A stretch of 64,000 nt of DNA from NCBI GenBank assembly GCA_022494885.1, contig JAGVSM010004284.1, positions 1-64,000 on the forward strand. Direction: 5' to 3'. Source of the DNA: Micrasema longulum. Taxonomy: Eukaryota > Arthropoda > Insecta > Trichoptera > Brachycentridae. Under the pieces are notes generated by a model, which searched no databases, was not told the origin of the DNA, and saw nothing but the letters and a program-made list of their open reading frames with translations. This document shows positions 10,124 through 20,654 of the stretch, in pieces. Both the position numbers and the translations under genes were made by a program. Within the stretch, counting starts at the first letter, position 1. Each line of letters opens with the position of its first letter.

Positions 10124-10491
10124 CTGAAAGTTCCTTTCACTGGAGCCCCCGCTTCTCCCGCTTATTTTTCCGACAAAGGTGTCTCCTTTCCCGACGGACA
10201 TCGTGGTGGAGATGCTTCCATTCTCCGGCTCCGTGTCCCAGCTGGCGGACGAGGAGCAGCGCCTCCCGAAGCTTGCGGTTATGTCCCGCGGGGACGGCCC
10301 CAGGTCCAGCACCGTGCCGGTGGAGTCAGGGCGGCTGAAGGCGTCGGGGCTGGACGTGTGGCGGCTGGTGTACTGGTAATCTGAGTACTTGGTCTCCTCT
10401 TGCTCGCACAGACTACCGGGAGACCATATGCCGCTGGGGCGCGTGGAACTGCTTCTGTGCTTCGTGCTCAAGTTTAGAGGTAGATCCTCAT
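10124..10491 (-). CDS. Internal exon 3 of a Ser/Pro-rich PLNLS-motif protein
   Basis: The minus-strand exon has acceptor CCGCAG just above 10491 and donor GTAGGAAG just below 10124. It is 368 bp: two bases complete a split Asp codon, then 122 codons, ending in phase 0. It opens DEDLPLNLSTK; PLNLS matches the P-x-D/N-L-S class bound by the CtBP corepressor. The rest is Ser/Thr/Gly-rich (for example SGIWSPGSL, TSSPDAFSRPD) with acidic patches and no folded domain, ending SSERNFQ. GC content is far above the flanks. The exon joins in phase to 17616-17750. A sequence-specific repressor with its zinc fingers or other domain in the next exon would fit. The ending resembles what precedes zinc fingers in Senseless/GFI1-type proteins, but that is a weak hypothesis and no finger is visible in the window. 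Confidence 0.8.
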
Positions 10492-10559
10492 CTGCGGGAA
10501 ATAGAGTAAATTCAACGGTAAATAATAACATATTTTCATTTTTTATGAATGATGATGAT

Positions 10560-10745
10560 AAATTTATTGATGCGGGTGAGATTCACTAACCAACCAATCC
10601 CCGTAAATTTCTAGACATTCATAATACCCTCTCTAAAATGTTCTCTATCTCTGTTGTAATATGTAAATATTCATAACTTCAGGGGGTTAAATCCAGTCCT
10701 TGCCTTTAAAAATTTAGACAAACTAAAATACTGTTAATAAAAAAA
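10560..10745. repeat. Relic of palindromic family P
   Basis: GCGGGTGAGATTCACTAACC, then AAATGTTCTCTATCTCTG and TTGTAATATG, followed by GGGGGTTAAATCCAGTCC, TTGCC and TTAGACAAACTAAAATAC, are pieces of the right half and outer end of family P in eroded form. It abuts copy P1. Confidence 0.5.
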
Positions 10746-10777
10746 ACGTATTTTAATTTAGATGTTTAAATTTGTTG

Positions 10778-11190
10778 CAGCAGAGAGGGAAAACACTTTT
10801 GAGAAGGGAATATGGAAGTCTAGTCATTTACAAGGCTTATGACCTGTCATCGGCTAGTTTAAGTGGCCACTTTACATACTGTGTAACACTCACCATTCTG
10901 CCTATTTTTAAACATCCACATTTCCTGAACTCTTCCATCTGTTGACTTTAGTGAAGTAAAAGAGCTGAAACCTTTAGCACGCGGGTACGATTCATCCGGC
11001 TGAACTAATTCACCTACTAGGCAACGCCTGAAAACTATTTTCCAATTGTTATGCTTCTTCTTTTACCAAAACCAGCTGATGACAGGTCACAAGCCCTGTA
11101 AATGCCTAGACTTCCATATTCCCTTTCTTTTGCGCTAAATAAAAATATGAACAACTCCCTAGGGAGGAAATCCAGCCAGTCTGCAAGCAT
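10778..11190. mobile_element. Palindromic family P, copy P1
   Basis: The left arm at about 10778-10870 (GGGAATATGGAAGTCTAG, GGCTTATGACCTGTCATCGG) is mirrored by the right arm at about 11072-11135 (CTGATGACAGGTCACAAGCC, CTAGACTTCCATATTCCC). Between them is the left-half internal sequence (GTGGCCACTTTACATACTG, CTGAAACCTTTAGCACGCGG). The outer end is CTCCCTAGGGAGGAAATCC followed by AGCCAGTCTGCAAGCATTT. There is no ORF; it is non-autonomous. Confidence 0.75.
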
Positions 11191-11195
11191 TTCAA

Positions 11196-12080
11196 TTATT
11201 TATTGTCAATTTTTGATGGAATTCCATTGTGATGATATAATAACTTATATTTAATAAATACAATAACTTGTATTTAAATATTTGTTATTAATTTTAAATA
11301 CTCGGTGCACTTCTACTAACTTATTTGACCAATTAGCGCTTCATCCCTCTAACAGGCATCTTCCTACTGGTTGGTAAATAGTATACAGTACAAGGATCAT
11401 TTATATAAAACTAAATATTATTTTAAGTCCACGGAATCAAACTAAGGTAGCAAATAATGGTGAATTTTAAAATATATCTGCTGATTTCTTAAAATTCTAT
11501 GGCTATTATTATATATTATATTAATTTCTCAAATTTCTAATCTGGATCTTTATGATCTACGTTTAAAATTTTAATGTCTTTTAATTGGTCAAAATTTTGT
11601 TTTGATTAATTTAAATGTGATGCCTAGTTTGATACATCGTTATTTAATCTACATGTATGTGAAACAAAATGTTCTTTCAGTCTGTGTGAAATTGATCTCC
11701 TATTTTGCCCCAAATATGAACCAGGACAATAACATGTTAATTCATATATTCCACCATTAATGTTTGACCCAAAGATTTTTTATTATAAAACCAAACTAAA
11801 AACTATTTTTTTTAACACTTGTTAATTATTTTTTTGATTTCCAATATAATTTAATTTTAACCACTTTTTACTATCCGCTTTGATAGATGTAAGTCCAGCG
11901 TTGATTGGTAAAATAAATAAGTGGAGGTGTACCGAGTATTTTAATTTATAATTTATACTTAAATACATAAGTTAGAGTATCACATTTTATTTTTCATAAA
12001 AAATACTAATAGGAATGATTTATACAAAATAGAAAATAAATTAAAACAAGTTACAAGTCTCAGCAGAATGTCCGTACGAG
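11196..12080. other. AT-rich intron DNA, nothing assignable
   Basis: Contains A/T runs and some LINE-like AT-rich tail sequence near 11400-11900. No clear boundary or ORF. Confidence 0.4.
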
Positions 12081-12084
12081 GTTT

Positions 12085-12535
12085 CCCCAGAGCATGAATT
12101 ATGTCATACCTAAAACCCGTACGACTTTTGCTCAGAGACATCTCTCATTTATCGCACCGAGAGTGTTTATTATTTTGGAAGAAAGTATTAAGCTCTCAAG
12201 GACAAAAAATATTATCAAGAAAGGAGTTAAGGACTGTATTTTCCTTAGTGGGAGGGATTTAAGTAGGAAATTTCTTGATGATTTTCCAAACGCTTGAGTT
12301 TACTGTTTATTATATTGATGTGCCATATATATGTTTAAAAAAAATATTTTTTATAGTTATTTTTTATGGTTCTAATCCTATATTTGTGGTGATATACTCA
12401 TGTGTATGTGTCAAATAATTGCTCGTCCCATCTCAACACAGGACTTTTAGTCCCATGGAGTTGGGACTTATTGTCTCAAAAAATGTACAATAACCGTAAG
12501 TATGTAAATAAATAAATAAATAAAATAAAAAATAT
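12085..12535 (+). mobile_element. Non-LTR retrotransposon C-terminus with 3' tail
   Basis: An open stretch reads YVIPKTRTTFAQRHLSFIAP and RVFIILEESIKLS, typical of the last about 70 residues of Jockey-type elements (R-T-x-x-x-x-x-R-x-x-S-F-x-A-P). The 3' UTR has CAACACAGGACTTTTAGTCC and CATGGAGTTGGGACTT, and ends in a (TAAA)n tail at 12509-12533. The same tail is at 23440-23530, 30370-30470 and 44690-44800. Confidence 0.7.
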
Positions 12536-12940
12536 CACTACGAATAAACAATATTATGAAATCTAATAAAAGAGTAATAATGCGCAAGTTTCTCGTAGCT
12601 AGCGTCATTATTCTGAGTTTGAAATACTTTTCGTTTCAAATTTATGTAATGTAAATTTTTTTTGCGAAATTAGATAATCAGTGAGTTTTTTTCCTATGAT
12701 ATATTTTGTTTTATATTTTAAGTCGTTTATTACAATGGTACTCTTGTAATAAACAAATAAATTAATTAAAACACGAATATTCTCAAATAATAAAAGATGA
12801 CGTAAATGAACATGCTATGAATGCGGCGTAATGCAACATAGTGAGGTATTTTTCTTTTCATTAAAAATTCATCCAACCTTCTGCTAAACACTATTTTCAT
12901 GTTATTTACGTTGTTTTGTGCATACACATAAAACTATATT
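12536..12940. other. AT-rich intron DNA, nothing assignable
   Basis: No coding or repeat signal was recognised. Confidence 0.4.
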
Positions 12941-13480
12941 TTACACCGCCGCTTCGATCGCGTGGTATTAGAGATAAATTAGTTTTGTCGTTTAAAAATA
13001 AAAAAATTCCCTGTGGAATGATTAATTTTATAGGAATAAAAAAAAGCCTGTATCGATTGCCGGTCTTTCAACTATCTCTATGCACAAAAAACGACGATCC
13101 GCTAGTCTATGGTGACGTAGCATCATTATTCTGTTTTAATATTAATTCGTTTTTCCACTAAAAAAAATCCCGAGGAAGTGATATTTTTCTCGGAATGAAA
13201 AGTAGCTTGCAACATAAATCAGCTCTTTGGCTATCCCTATGGCAAAAATCACGTCAATCGGTGGCTCATTTTTAACATGAAAGAAAAATGTATTTTACCT
13301 TTAAGAATTTTCCCTAAGAACGTGGAATTTTTTTCAAGATAAAAAGTAGCTTATAACACTTCTGGGCTCTCCGGCTATCCCTATGCAAAGAATTACGTTG
13401 ATCGGTTTTTCGGTTGAAAAAAACACGAACAAACAGACAAACACACTTTGCATTTATGTTTATAGTGTGGATTCTCATTA
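12940..13480 (+). repeat. Moth-type interspersed repeat with three related monomers
   Basis: Three diverged units of roughly 140 bp each contain AAAGTAGCTTGCAACATAAA or similar, then GGCTATCCCTATGGCAAAAA and CACGTCAATCGG. They start near 13020, 13195 and 13335. The right end is ACAAACAGACAAACACAC, then TTTATGTTTATAGTGTGG. This is a widespread repeat type in lepidopteran genomes (from general knowledge). A minus-strand copy lies at 44935-45450. Confidence 0.65.
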
Positions 13481-14231
13481 GACAAAGCTTTTGTAATCAC
13501 TATACAAACTGGAATCATAAATAATTACTTTTTAATCGGCAATTTGATTAAAAGGCGTATCCGGTTAAAAGTGTCATGAAGAGACATGATTTAAAAAAGC
13601 TGAGATATTTATTTAAATACACGATACAGTTATTTGTTGTTTGTGATAACAGCTCAGAACAGGGAAAGGATGTGACTGATAAGAGCTTTAATTTATACAC
13701 GATAAGGTTAATTAGATTGGTTTATTCAGAATGTAACCGAAGAAATTAGCTTGTTTTCCTGCGCTAAATACAAGAAAATGAATATTTATGAACGAAATCG
13801 CAAAAAATAACACACTGCATTCCGAGAGTGTCGAGTTTATCGCGTTTTGTTGGAAGTATTAACAAAATAAATCTTCATTCGTTGATTGATATAAAAGAAA
13901 ACCTATTTCAATCGAACGCATTGGTTCGATTCATAAGTTTAATAAATTAAGATAATGAAGGCTTTACGAAACATTCTAACGTATCGGAGACAAATTCAAA
14001 ATTAACTTTAAAGAGTACGTGATTACTGACCAGAAAAAATATTGCAATACATGACTTGATTTATTAATATCATGTTTATATAATTCTACCGGTTTTAAAA
14101 ATATTTTTTTTTACACCACTGTATTATGAAAATACATATCTTACCCATACTGAGAACAAAATAATAACTTTATACTCTAAATTATGTCATTCGTAAAACG
14201 CTAACAATTTATCTACTACTACTACTACTAT
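13481..14231. other. Apparently unique AT-rich intron DNA
   Basis: No ORF and no second copy seen. A (CTA)n microsatellite, 5 to 6 units, lies at about 14214-14231. Confidence 0.4.
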
Positions 14232-14345
14232 TGTCACGCCATTTCCCCTAAGGGTTGGCAGAGAGGATGGACCGCCACCCACGTCTATTCTGACATACAG
14301 GTCTATCTTCATCCACATACATCTTCTGATACATACCCTTCGGTT
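14232..14345 (-). mobile_element. LINE 3' stub, same family as 9.0-9.5 kb
   Basis: On the minus strand the sequence reads VCQNRRGWRSILSANP, then a stop and GGGGAAATGGCGTGACA, matching the end of the 9.0-9.5 kb family. Upstream on that strand the homology stops quickly. Confidence 0.6.
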
Positions 14346-15734
14346 CTGCTAGCTTTTGATATGACCAGACTTAAGATTTAGGTTTGTCTGATCATGTCAC
14401 GTCTTCTTTGGTCGTTCTCGTCCCACGTTACAGTTCATTTTTGCTATGTATTCCCGTTTTACCACTCTTTCGTCATCCATTCGTTCTACATGAACAAAGC
14501 ATCTCAGAGACCCTCTTTTTCGCGTCTGCAGCAAAGTCATTTGTGGAGAACACACTGTTTCAGTTTGCAATCAGTGTAAATAATAATAACGTAAAATATA
14601 TAAATAATTTGCCTAGGGAAAGATTTTACATTATTTTGAAACATGCTTTGAATACATATTAAACAAAATAAATCATGTAAAACTAACGAATAAAAACACT
14701 TTTAATTAAAAACACATTTTTACGTATTTGGCTTGAACCAGGCATTGATCCGTGCTCACCCCACCCTTATTTTCAATTTCTTAATTGCAATTTTATACTC
14801 GGAGTACTTATAAATTGTCGTCGTGGACAATAGAAGTAGGGTTTGATCGATAGTTATGTTGATTTTCAACTGTATTTTGCAGCATCAGAGTGGAGTGTCT
14901 GATTACTCTAGTATTTGTGTTTTGTGTTATGGGAGGTAGTGAATATTTTTTGTTCGCATACAGTAATAGATCTTTTAAGTAAGTTTGTTTTACAGACGGA
15001 GAATTAAATTATCATATTTACTTACCGAAGAAGCTTGTTCTGGCTAGGACTCTTAAGATTCTTAAGATTCTTAAGATTTTTTAAGACTCTTAAGATTGTT
15101 TATTAAAGTTTTTTCTGCAATTATTATTTTTTCGTGCAATGTTTAATTTACATATCATCCAATTATAGCGTATTCCAAAACTGATTGACATTCAGCATAA
15201 TATATTTTTATTAACTATTTTAATAAAGTTATAGCACATTCGTTGTATTGAATAGAGGATTGACGGAAAATTATACGGACAAGTTAAATAAGAACGCATA
15301 TCAGAATTGTTTTATCAGATAATGCAATATGCAGAAATACAATCCTTGAGTTGTTTTTTACTCAAAACGGAAGCCGGCAACTCACTAACGATAAACATTC
15401 AAATATTTATTATGCAGGTAAATGACATCGGGAAAACGATTTAGCTACCTTTAATGTGTTGCTTTGTAAAGAGTGAGAGATGTGCTAATATACCGCTATA
15501 AGATACGATAAAAAAAACCTTATCAAAATACTATGTAAAAGTTAGTAAATATTTGTATATTCCTACTTTTGTTACTGTAATTATTTATTTAAACACTTTA
15601 AATACAGTTTACATACAGGCATAGGTCATTTCTGGCTGTGTCACAATAAACTGTGTCTCTGTAATCAACTAATGTAAGTATAATGTTTTTAATAAATAAA
15701 TAGTCTGAATAAATTTTATTTATTTTATTTTATT
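14346..15734. other. AT-rich intron DNA with a short tandem repeat
   Basis: A short reading at 14560-14662 (NNLPRERFYIILKHALNTY) resembles a LINE C-terminus but is too short to assign. A 9-10 bp unit, CTTAAGATT, is repeated four to five times at 15050-15098. Otherwise nothing was recognised. Confidence 0.45.
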
Positions 15735-16012
15735 TGGTATTTTTACAGCTATTGTATAAAAAATAAGTAAAAATATATTAACAATACTATAGCCAATGAA
15801 AAAAAATCCACTGTTAATTTAATAATGTAAAGAAAATAAGAAAAGAGTTTACGTAATTGTATGTGTGTGACGTTTGTATTTATGTGAATGTGTGCATGTG
15901 CGAATGAATGAGGAAGAATGTGCATGTGCATGTGCATGTGCGTGTGTGAATGAATAAGGGAAAGCGTGCGTGTGTGTGGGTGCCACGCACGTAAGTATGA
16001 AAAAAATAACAA
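15735..16012 (-). mobile_element. LINE 3' UTR with GT-rich stretch
   Basis: Read on the minus strand, the piece has a CA-rich segment (CACACACACGCACGC, GCACATGCACATGCAC) followed by AT-rich sequence ending in an (AATAAA)-like tail at about 15720-15740. This is the layout of the 3' UTR of the Jockey-like copy at 5180-6027. Only the UTR is present. Confidence 0.5.
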
Positions 16013-16439
16013 TTTAAAACTTGTAATTATATTGAAAAGGGTTCAGGAAAGAGCTTGGTAAGAAATTTGATTATTAAAAAATAAAAAATAGTTAATACCT
16101 ACTTTCGAAACCTTTTTGTAAATATTTACGCCAAGTAAAGTTATAAATTGAATTTTTTTAAAGTATGGTAAATTTTAAAACCTTATTGTAAAAAAAGAAT
16201 AAAGGCAGGGATTTCGTCTTAAGGCAGGTTATTTCTACCTACCCAAACTGTTCAATTTGAGAAAATCAGTGGTATATGAACATACTGTAGGTATATTTTA
16301 ATATTTTCACTATAAAACAAAACGTTTATTTATATATGTGTGTTTAAAAATAAAAATAAATTACTTTAAATCTACATTATACTATTAAGAGAGCAGGAAC
16401 TAAAGATAGAAGGAAAGAGGGAGGTGAAAGGAAAAACTA

Positions 16440-16520
16440 TTAAAACTGTAATTAGTGCCCTGACAAAGAGACGGATTCGTCTCAAAACCAGTAGACATAG
16501 AAAAGTACGTAAGTCGTTAT
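16440..16520 (+). ncRNA. Stem-loop motif, copy A (hammerhead-like layout)
   Basis: CTGACAAA is followed by a perfect 6-bp hairpin, GAGACG-GATT-CGTCTC (16468-16483), then AAAACCAGTAGACATAG and AAAAGTACG. The same order occurs at 20655-20735. The layout recalls hammerhead ribozyme cores found in Penelope-like elements, but stems I and III and a clear cleavage site are not visible. Function is not established. Confidence 0.35.
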
Positions 16521-16925
16521 ACATAATTCTGTACTATAGAGAATTAAATACGGGAGTCCCCCTTTTTGCCGTTTTGAAGTTAAAAATGCAGAAATTATCG
16601 CAATAAACTATTTTATGGGTAAATAAAACACAGAAGTCTATTTTCGTAATTTTTTTTTCAAAAGTAAAAATAAAATCTCTAGTTAACTTTTTATTATTGC
16701 AAAAAAACATCCGTCATCCCAGATGTGCTATTTCAATGTGAACTATTATTATGGAAATAATCATTATTTTAAATAGAAAGTTCTTCATAGATAAAAATTA
16801 TCCAATTATGTTTTAAAAATCACGCAATCAAAAAATCTTGTTTTCTGAACATTTATTTTAATGTGATTCCTTTGGTTTATCCTTTATGGTACAAAATTAT
16901 CTTCTAACATTTTAAAGTTTGTTTA

Positions 16926-17420
16926 TTAACACTTTGCATCTCGGAGCCGTGTAAAAACATGATTATATAACCACGCGTTGTGTCCCGGTTCCGTGTTTTC
17001 ACGTGATTTACAGGCTGTTCAAAAAAGTGCATTTATTGACATCTTGTGACTTTTATTAGTATTTTTTTGCTGCTGGTAAACCACGTGAAAACACGGGACC
17101 GGGACACAACGCGTGGTTATTATAATCACGTGTTTACACGGCTCCGGGATACAAAGCATAAAAAAAGAGTGAGACGCTGTAGGTATGTGTGCGAACATCG
17201 CAATGTGGCTCTCCATAAAGGCTAATGTTGGCAAAACTATAATGCAAAAATGAGTTTTTAAATTGTTTTAAATAAATATGAGAAGTTAGAATTGATTTAA
17301 CCCAGTATTTTCATAATTATGACACGTTTATGAAACTATTCACAAAGCATGAAATTTCACAAAAATGGGCCGGGCATAGGGTAAATTTTATGGGTATTCG
17401 GCCGGTGCTCAAAGTGTTAA
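16926..17420 (+). mobile_element. TTAA-flanked fold-back MITE M, copy M1
   Basis: The element is bounded by TTAA at 16926-16929 and 17417-17420. Its ends are short inverted repeats: TTAACACTTTGCATC on the left, and reverse complement TTAACACTTTGAGCACC on the right. Internally, arms of about 76 bp (16930-17005 and 17082-17157) form a second, larger inverted repeat, each ending in CACGTG and containing ACGCGTTGTGTCCCGG. TTAA target duplications are the hallmark of piggyBac elements, so this is probably a piggyBac-type non-autonomous element. It has no transposase ORF. Confidence 0.75.
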
Positions 17421-17615
17421 TGTTATCGATTGTTTAAAGGCAGGGTTCTGAAAAAATGGTTGCTATTTCCTGAAATAACAAAACTTTATTTTTATATAGG
17501 TATTAAGTAGTATAATAAATCAGTTAAATGACAAAGAAAGATCTCAAAAGGGGAATAAAACTATAAGCAGTCTATCAGATGAGGGCAGGGGACCGAAGAT
17601 ACATCTATTTCTTAC

Positions 17616-17750
17616 CTTCGTATGTATATTTTTCAGGGGTCCTCGGTGGTGAAGCGGGTGGTGGTGCCGGAGGTGCTCGGAGAAGAAGTGGGGGCCAAAC
17701 ACAGGAGGCGTAGCCTAAAGGGGCGCAGTACATCAAGGCTCCGAGTTCAG
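17616..17750 (-). CDS. Internal exon 2 of the minus-strand PLNLS-motif gene
   Basis: The acceptor is TTTTCTTTCTCAG, ending just above 17750, and the donor GTAAGAAA starts just below 17616. The exon is 135 bp: two bases complete a split Ala codon, 44 codons follow, and one base is left for the next exon. Residues begin ELGALMYCAPLGYASC, then a Pro-rich stretch (APPAPPPASPPRTP), then EKYTYE. It is GC-rich in AT-rich surroundings. The phase matches both neighbours (19722-19941 upstream, 10124-10491 downstream), which is the strongest argument that the three belong to one transcript. Pro-rich, unstructured content suits a linker in a transcription factor. Other frames contain stops within a few codons. 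Confidence 0.75.
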
Positions 17751-17934
17751 CTGAGAAAGAAAATGAAGTAATGTAGTTGTAAAACTGTTGTTTATTGAAA
17801 TTTTGGCCTGTGGAGGGGTGGCAACAGCTCTAGTTTGCCCGGGCTTGTCTCTCCCGGTTTACTAGCAATATAATAAACTAACATACCCTATCACCGTCAG
17901 AATGAGGAAGCTCATTGTTTTTTAAATATTTTTT

Positions 17935-18262
17935 TATCTGTTTATAGACTTTCAAATTAAGCCGATTTTTTATATATTTTTATATATTATATTATCATCG
18001 CTACGATTTTTTAAGGTTTTGTATTTTTTCATTACTTCACACGTGACGTCACTAGTTACCTCAGTGAGTTGTCCTGATTGGCGGTATAACTTCCCGGAAA
18101 CCAGAAATCTATCATTAGCTGATTTGGAAAAACTAGTGACTTTCACACATTGTCAAGAAACTTCACCAGACAACTAATTGCTCTAATTTATGCCTCGAGT
18201 AAGAAAATATTTTTATGTCCAATTTTCCGTAGCACTGAACTTCTTCATTGGAATGACAATGC
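17935..18262 (+). repeat. Dispersed repeat D, copy 1
   Basis: CTACGATTTTTTAAGGTTTTG, then GTGACGTCACTAGTTACCTC, CCTGATTGGCGG and TTCCGTAGCACTGAACTTC match in order the segment 51690-52105 (GCTTTGATTTTTTAAAGTTT, TTCCGATTGGTCCG, CCCGTAGGGCTGAAGTTCC). A shorter copy is at 53640-53780. The last block also matches, inverted, the inside of the TTAA element at 27263-28062. The class is unknown. Confidence 0.55.
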
Positions 18263-18603
18263 AATGCCATAAGCACCATTGGGTGCAGTTTATGTATTTT
18301 GTAAGTTGCAGATGTATGTATAAGCACAACACTATTCCTTTGTGTTCTTTAGATAAATTCCATTGGATTTTTTTTCTTTCGGGTAAATTTTCATATATCT
18401 GGAACTTTTTTAATGTGGCAAACTGGCTAAAATACGACTTTCTAAAAATAGTGACTTTCTTGTTTATAATCTGGACAATGTAACCCAAAAGAGTTAGTGA
18501 CTAGGAAATATTACAAAAAACTATAAAATTGAAATATGTATTTTGTAAAGAAATATCTTTAACTTATTACGCAGTACCTGAATACGAGCAAAATATTGTT
18601 TTC

Positions 18604-19015
18604 AGGAAGAAAACTATCAACAATGTTTTTAGTATGTCCAAATTCTTGCAGACAGGCTGGATTTTACTCCTTAGGGAGTTATGAATAATTAAATTAGATG
18701 CAACTGAGGGAAAACACCTTTGAGAAGGGAATATGGAAGTCAAGGCATTTACAGGGCTTATGACCTGTCATTGGCAATTTTTTTATATTTTTGTTATTAT
18801 TATTATTTTTATTTTCAATCCAATATAAAATACAAATACATAGTTTACAAATGAAAATGTTTATACAACGTGGATGTTCAAACAAAGGCAGTATGGTGAA
18901 TATTATACAGTGTGTGAAGTGGCCACTTAAACCAGCCAATGACAGGTCATAAGCCCTGTAAATGCCTAGACTTCCGTATTCCCTTCTCAAAAGTGTTTTC
19001 CCTTTTTGTAGCAAT
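18604..19015. mobile_element. Palindromic family P, copy P2
   Basis: The outer end is TAGTATGTCCAAATTCTTGC, then AGACAGGCTGGATTTTACTC. The left arm at 18701-18774 is the inverse of the right arm at 18932-19012 (GCCAATGACAGGTCATAAGC, CTAGACTTCCGTATTCCC). The centre has AT-rich filler and part of the left-half interior (AACGTGGATGTTCAAACA). Confidence 0.75.
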
Positions 19016-19344
19016 GAATTTGGAAAAAAACTATCATACTTAAAAATGAATTACCTAAATCTACCTAAACTGTCAATAAATTATATCTGCCTTTAGTGAT
19101 TTATGCTTTTTGAGATTAATTGAAAGTCACATCATTGTTTTTCTATAAAAAATAATTTCGATTTGTGCATCTTTTTTCTACTTAAGGAACCTTGGTAACT
19201 TTTGTCCCTTAAAGAAAAAAAATTACGCTTTAAAAGTCGTATTTAATTCATGACTTACTTTTTCAGGGTAAGTGACTTTCGCCTTAACGGCGATGACATA
19301 TATAGGTATATTTAGAACGAATAGATCGCTACGCGATATTTATT

Positions 19345-19515
19345 AATTAAGTTTGAACTCAAAAAAAATACGTCGCTAGAAAACCGCAACATGTTTAGCC
19401 TTGACAGTTGTGACGTCAAGATTTGTGACAATGTTCTAAGCAAATTTGAATGGCAGGAACAAATAAACATGAATCAGGACGTATTAGGGGCGTGGCTAAT
19501 GGGATAACCGTTTTT
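19345..19515 (+). repeat. Dispersed repeat E, copy 1
   Basis: GTGACGTCAAGATTTGTGAC, then GGGGCGTGGCTAATGGGATA and ACCGTTTTTGCGAGAATTC are present inverted at 57640-57810 (GAATTCCCGCAAAAACGGTC, GGCTACGCCCCTTATACG, CACAAATCTTGACGTCAC). Class unknown. Confidence 0.6.
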
Positions 19516-19721
19516 GCGAGAATTCAAAATTACAAATTTAATAATATTATAAAAAAAAAATTTTACTTAACATTTTTTTTTTTTTTAAATCCGAGATTTC
19601 CCTATTGTATTCTTCGTTAGCCACAGAATTATTATGTGTGTGAAATAAAATAAAAATCCTGATTGAGGGTTTTCTACTAGATGGTTTTTCTCGTACATAT
19701 AAATCTCAATAAACATCTCAC

Positions 19722-19941
19722 CTCTCGCTCTGGCGTACTCCTTGAGTCCTTCAACTCCAAAGGTAAAATCCCTCGCCGTAGGCACGAAGGAAAAAGCTCC
19801 GAGCCGCTCCCTCTCCCTCTCGCAGTAGGCGCCCAAGGTGAGGCCTTCCTTTTCCCACGGGGCCTCCCGCCCTCGCGGAGAAGTGGGGGTCGGCGGGGTT
19901 AGCGGAGCAGGCGGGGAGATCTGCTGACGCGGCATGTTCTC
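19722..19941 (-). CDS. Internal exon 1 of the minus-strand PLNLS-motif gene
   Basis: The acceptor is GTCTAACAG, ending just above 19941; the donor is GTGAGATG, starting just below 19722. The exon is 220 bp: 73 codons in phase 0, with one base left over that pairs with the next exon. Residues begin ENMPRQQISPPAPLTPPTPT, then REAPWEKEGLTLGAYCERER, and end GVEGLKEYARAR. It is Pro/Thr-rich at first, then charged. The Met at residue 3 is not taken as the start because a good acceptor precedes it and no Kozak-like context decides. I do not recognise the family. The upstream exon or exons and the promoter would lie at higher coordinates and were not found. Confidence 0.75.
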
Positions 19942-20244
19942 CTGTTAGACATAAAATCATAAACATTACATTAGTATTTTATTTATTTTTCTGTTTCTAT
20001 TATAATTATTACGAAGCTTACTTTACTTTTATGTCAAAAACACGTATAAATCATTTCTAAAAACTGTATTCTAACTTTTAAACTTAGTTTGAATAATAAA
20101 ACTTATTTCAAATTCGAAAATATAGCAAAAAACAAAATTAAATATTTAACCCGCTTTTCTCAAAACTACTATTTTTAGCTTGAGGCTATTTGCCTTTGCA
20201 TATTAGTACTATTATTATGAAGGTGTAAAGTGGAATGTGCATGT
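19942..20244. other. AT-rich DNA upstream of exon 1
   Basis: Probably intron of the minus-strand gene. Nothing was recognised. Confidence 0.4.
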
Positions 20245-20654
20245 TTTTTTTTGGTTGAGAATCTTTATTGATTAAAATACACATTGTTACAAATAAAAAC
20301 AAATTATTGTCATATTTTGCCCCGATAAACTATTAAATAATAGTTTGCCATCGTGCTCAGAAGAATTTAAATGAAAGTGTACGAACATAATAATATACAC
20401 ATATAAAATTATTAACATCGAAATTGAAAATTTCAATTTATCTCTACAGAAAAAAAACCTATATTAGAAGGTTTATAATATGTAAATAAAATAAGTGAGA
20501 ATGGAAAGAAAAGGTTAAAAAGAAAATAATAAAACTGTATTTAATGAGAAATAAAAATACTGAGTTCAAGAATGTTTTACGTAAATAATAAATCAATACA
20601 GAAACATTCTGTCTATGAACCACTTTCGTAATAAAAACATTTTTTTTTTTAGTT
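20245..20654. other. AT-rich DNA, possible LINE tail
   Basis: A T-run at 20245 followed by TTGAGAATCTTTATTGATT looks like the inverse of a poly(A)-tailed 3' end. No coding part was recognised, so the class is left open. Confidence 0.3.

Larger units (their letters stand above)
10492..17615 (-). other. Intron between exons 2 and 3 of the minus-strand gene
   Basis: This 7.1-kb intron runs from GTAAG just below 17616 to CCGCAG just above 10491. It is filled with repeats: palindromic family P, LINE ends, the monomeric repeat at 12.9-13.5 kb and the TTAA element at 16.9-17.4 kb. Its extent follows from the two exon assignments. Confidence 0.7.
17751..19721 (-). other. Intron between exons 1 and 2 of the minus-strand gene
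   Basis: About 1.97 kb, from GTGAG just below 19722 to CTCAG just above 17750. It holds repeat D copy 1, palindromic family P copy P2, and repeat E copy 1. Confidence 0.7.

Noticed and set aside
18190..18488. Overlapping 90-97 codon frames on both strands
   Set aside because: Lie in repeat D and AT-rich DNA. The Phe/Ile/Lys-rich composition is typical of chance frames.
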